From assembly GCA_965247435.1 (NCBI GenBank), contig OZ252019.1, forward strand, positions 5,146,001 through 5,210,000: a DNA stretch of 64,000 bases. The letters run 5' to 3'. Positions 63,910-64,000 of this stretch are shown piece by piece (within the stretch, counting starts at the first letter, position 1; each line of letters begins with the position of its first letter). The DNA is from Ilyomonas sp965247435 (lineage in GTDB: Bacteria; Bacteroidota; Bacteroidia; Chitinophagales; Chitinophagaceae). The notes under the pieces are model-generated. The model did not search any database. It was given only the letters and a program-made list of their open reading frames with translations, and was not told the DNA's origin. Position numbers and translations under genes: made by a program.

Positions 63910-64000
63910 ATGAATGTACGCAGAAATGTATTAACGCTGGATGAATTTACGATTCGGCAACTCCGTGCTTTTCCACATGCAACCGGAGCACTGAGTACGC
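63910..64000 (+). CDS. fbp: Fructose-1,6-bisphosphatase class I, N-terminal part
   Basis: The first 30 codons (MNVRRNVLTLDEFTIRQLRA, then FPHATGALST) match the start of class I fructose-1,6-bisphosphatase. The gene continues beyond the window. It follows pckA by 10 bases and probably forms a gluconeogenic operon with it. Confidence 0.8.
   Translation, partial: MNVRRNVLTLDEFTIRQLRAFPHATGALST

Noticed and set aside
1..64000. CRISPR arrays, tRNA and rRNA genes
   Set aside because: No regularly spaced direct repeats and no cloverleaf or rRNA-like sequence were seen; YD repeats in RHS genes are protein repeats.

Overview
The window looks like a chromosome segment of a Bacteroidota, probably a Chitinophagaceae-like bacterium. 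The evidence is the Bacteroidota -7 promoter motif (TAnnTTTG) before several genes, a type IX secretion (T9SS) sorting domain, Bacteroidota-type RHS operons with large exported partner proteins, and an ATP-dependent pckA followed by class I fbp. Most of the window (1 to about 57,570) is AT-rich accessory DNA. From about 57,570 to the end the DNA is visibly more GC-rich and carries housekeeping genes. The step falls inside a 5'-truncated comM/yifB gene (Mg-chelatase-like ATPase), so the accessory DNA probably entered there. The other end of the island is not in the window.

Layout. 1-9.1 kb: mobile-element cargo (CoiA-like zinc-ribbon nuclease, XRE regulator, RuvC-fold protein lacking the usual acidic residues, ArdC-type antirestriction protein, several very small genes each followed by a hairpin terminator, a lone receiver protein, an N6-adenine methylase-like protein without a visible NPPY motif, and a tyrosine recombinase). 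9.2-13.2 kb: two orphan RHS tip cassettes. One points right and has a 71-aa candidate immunity protein. The other points left, encodes an ADP-ribosyltransferase-like tip and is followed directly by a NADAR-domain protein. A decayed IS1-family element (10508-11292, 23-bp perfect inverted ends) lies between them. 13.25-33.4 kb: one leftward operon of five exported proteins ending in a 2750-aa RHS protein plus a small overlapping candidate immunity gene. 33.4-34.1 kb: a palindrome-rich intergenic block. 34.1-37.7 kb: a coupled pair, a 163-aa protein and a VirD4/TraG-like ATPase fused to a PD-(D/E)XK-like domain. 37.9-43.7 kb: a second RHS locus with a GIY-YIG-like tip, an overlapping candidate immunity gene and a T9SS cargo protein.

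45,585-48,603 is a complete 3.0-kb IS1595-family transposon with 24-bp inverted repeats (22/24 identical) and an exact 8-bp target duplication. It carries membrane-protein cargo and a transposase with an internal deletion. Just downstream, 48,799-52,379 is a compact five-gene operon: OGG-like HhH DNA glycosylase, a small protein with a glycine-rich N-terminus, a PfkB-nucleoside deoxyribosyltransferase fusion, a QueC-like synthetase and a SagB-like nitroreductase. It resembles the nucleobase-handling parts of type IV CBASS and Qat but has no CD-NTase, TGT, ATPase or TatD gene, and it is the strongest candidate for an undescribed system here.

52.5-57.5 kb holds a mini GIY-YIG protein, ssb, lipoproteins, a TIR-DUF4760 protein and a frameshifted XRE gene. 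The GC-rich right end has the comM remnant, an NDT-like/TPR/SLOG protein, a patatin phospholipase (together a possible second immune module), then pckA and the start of fbp. I saw no tRNA, rRNA or CRISPR array.
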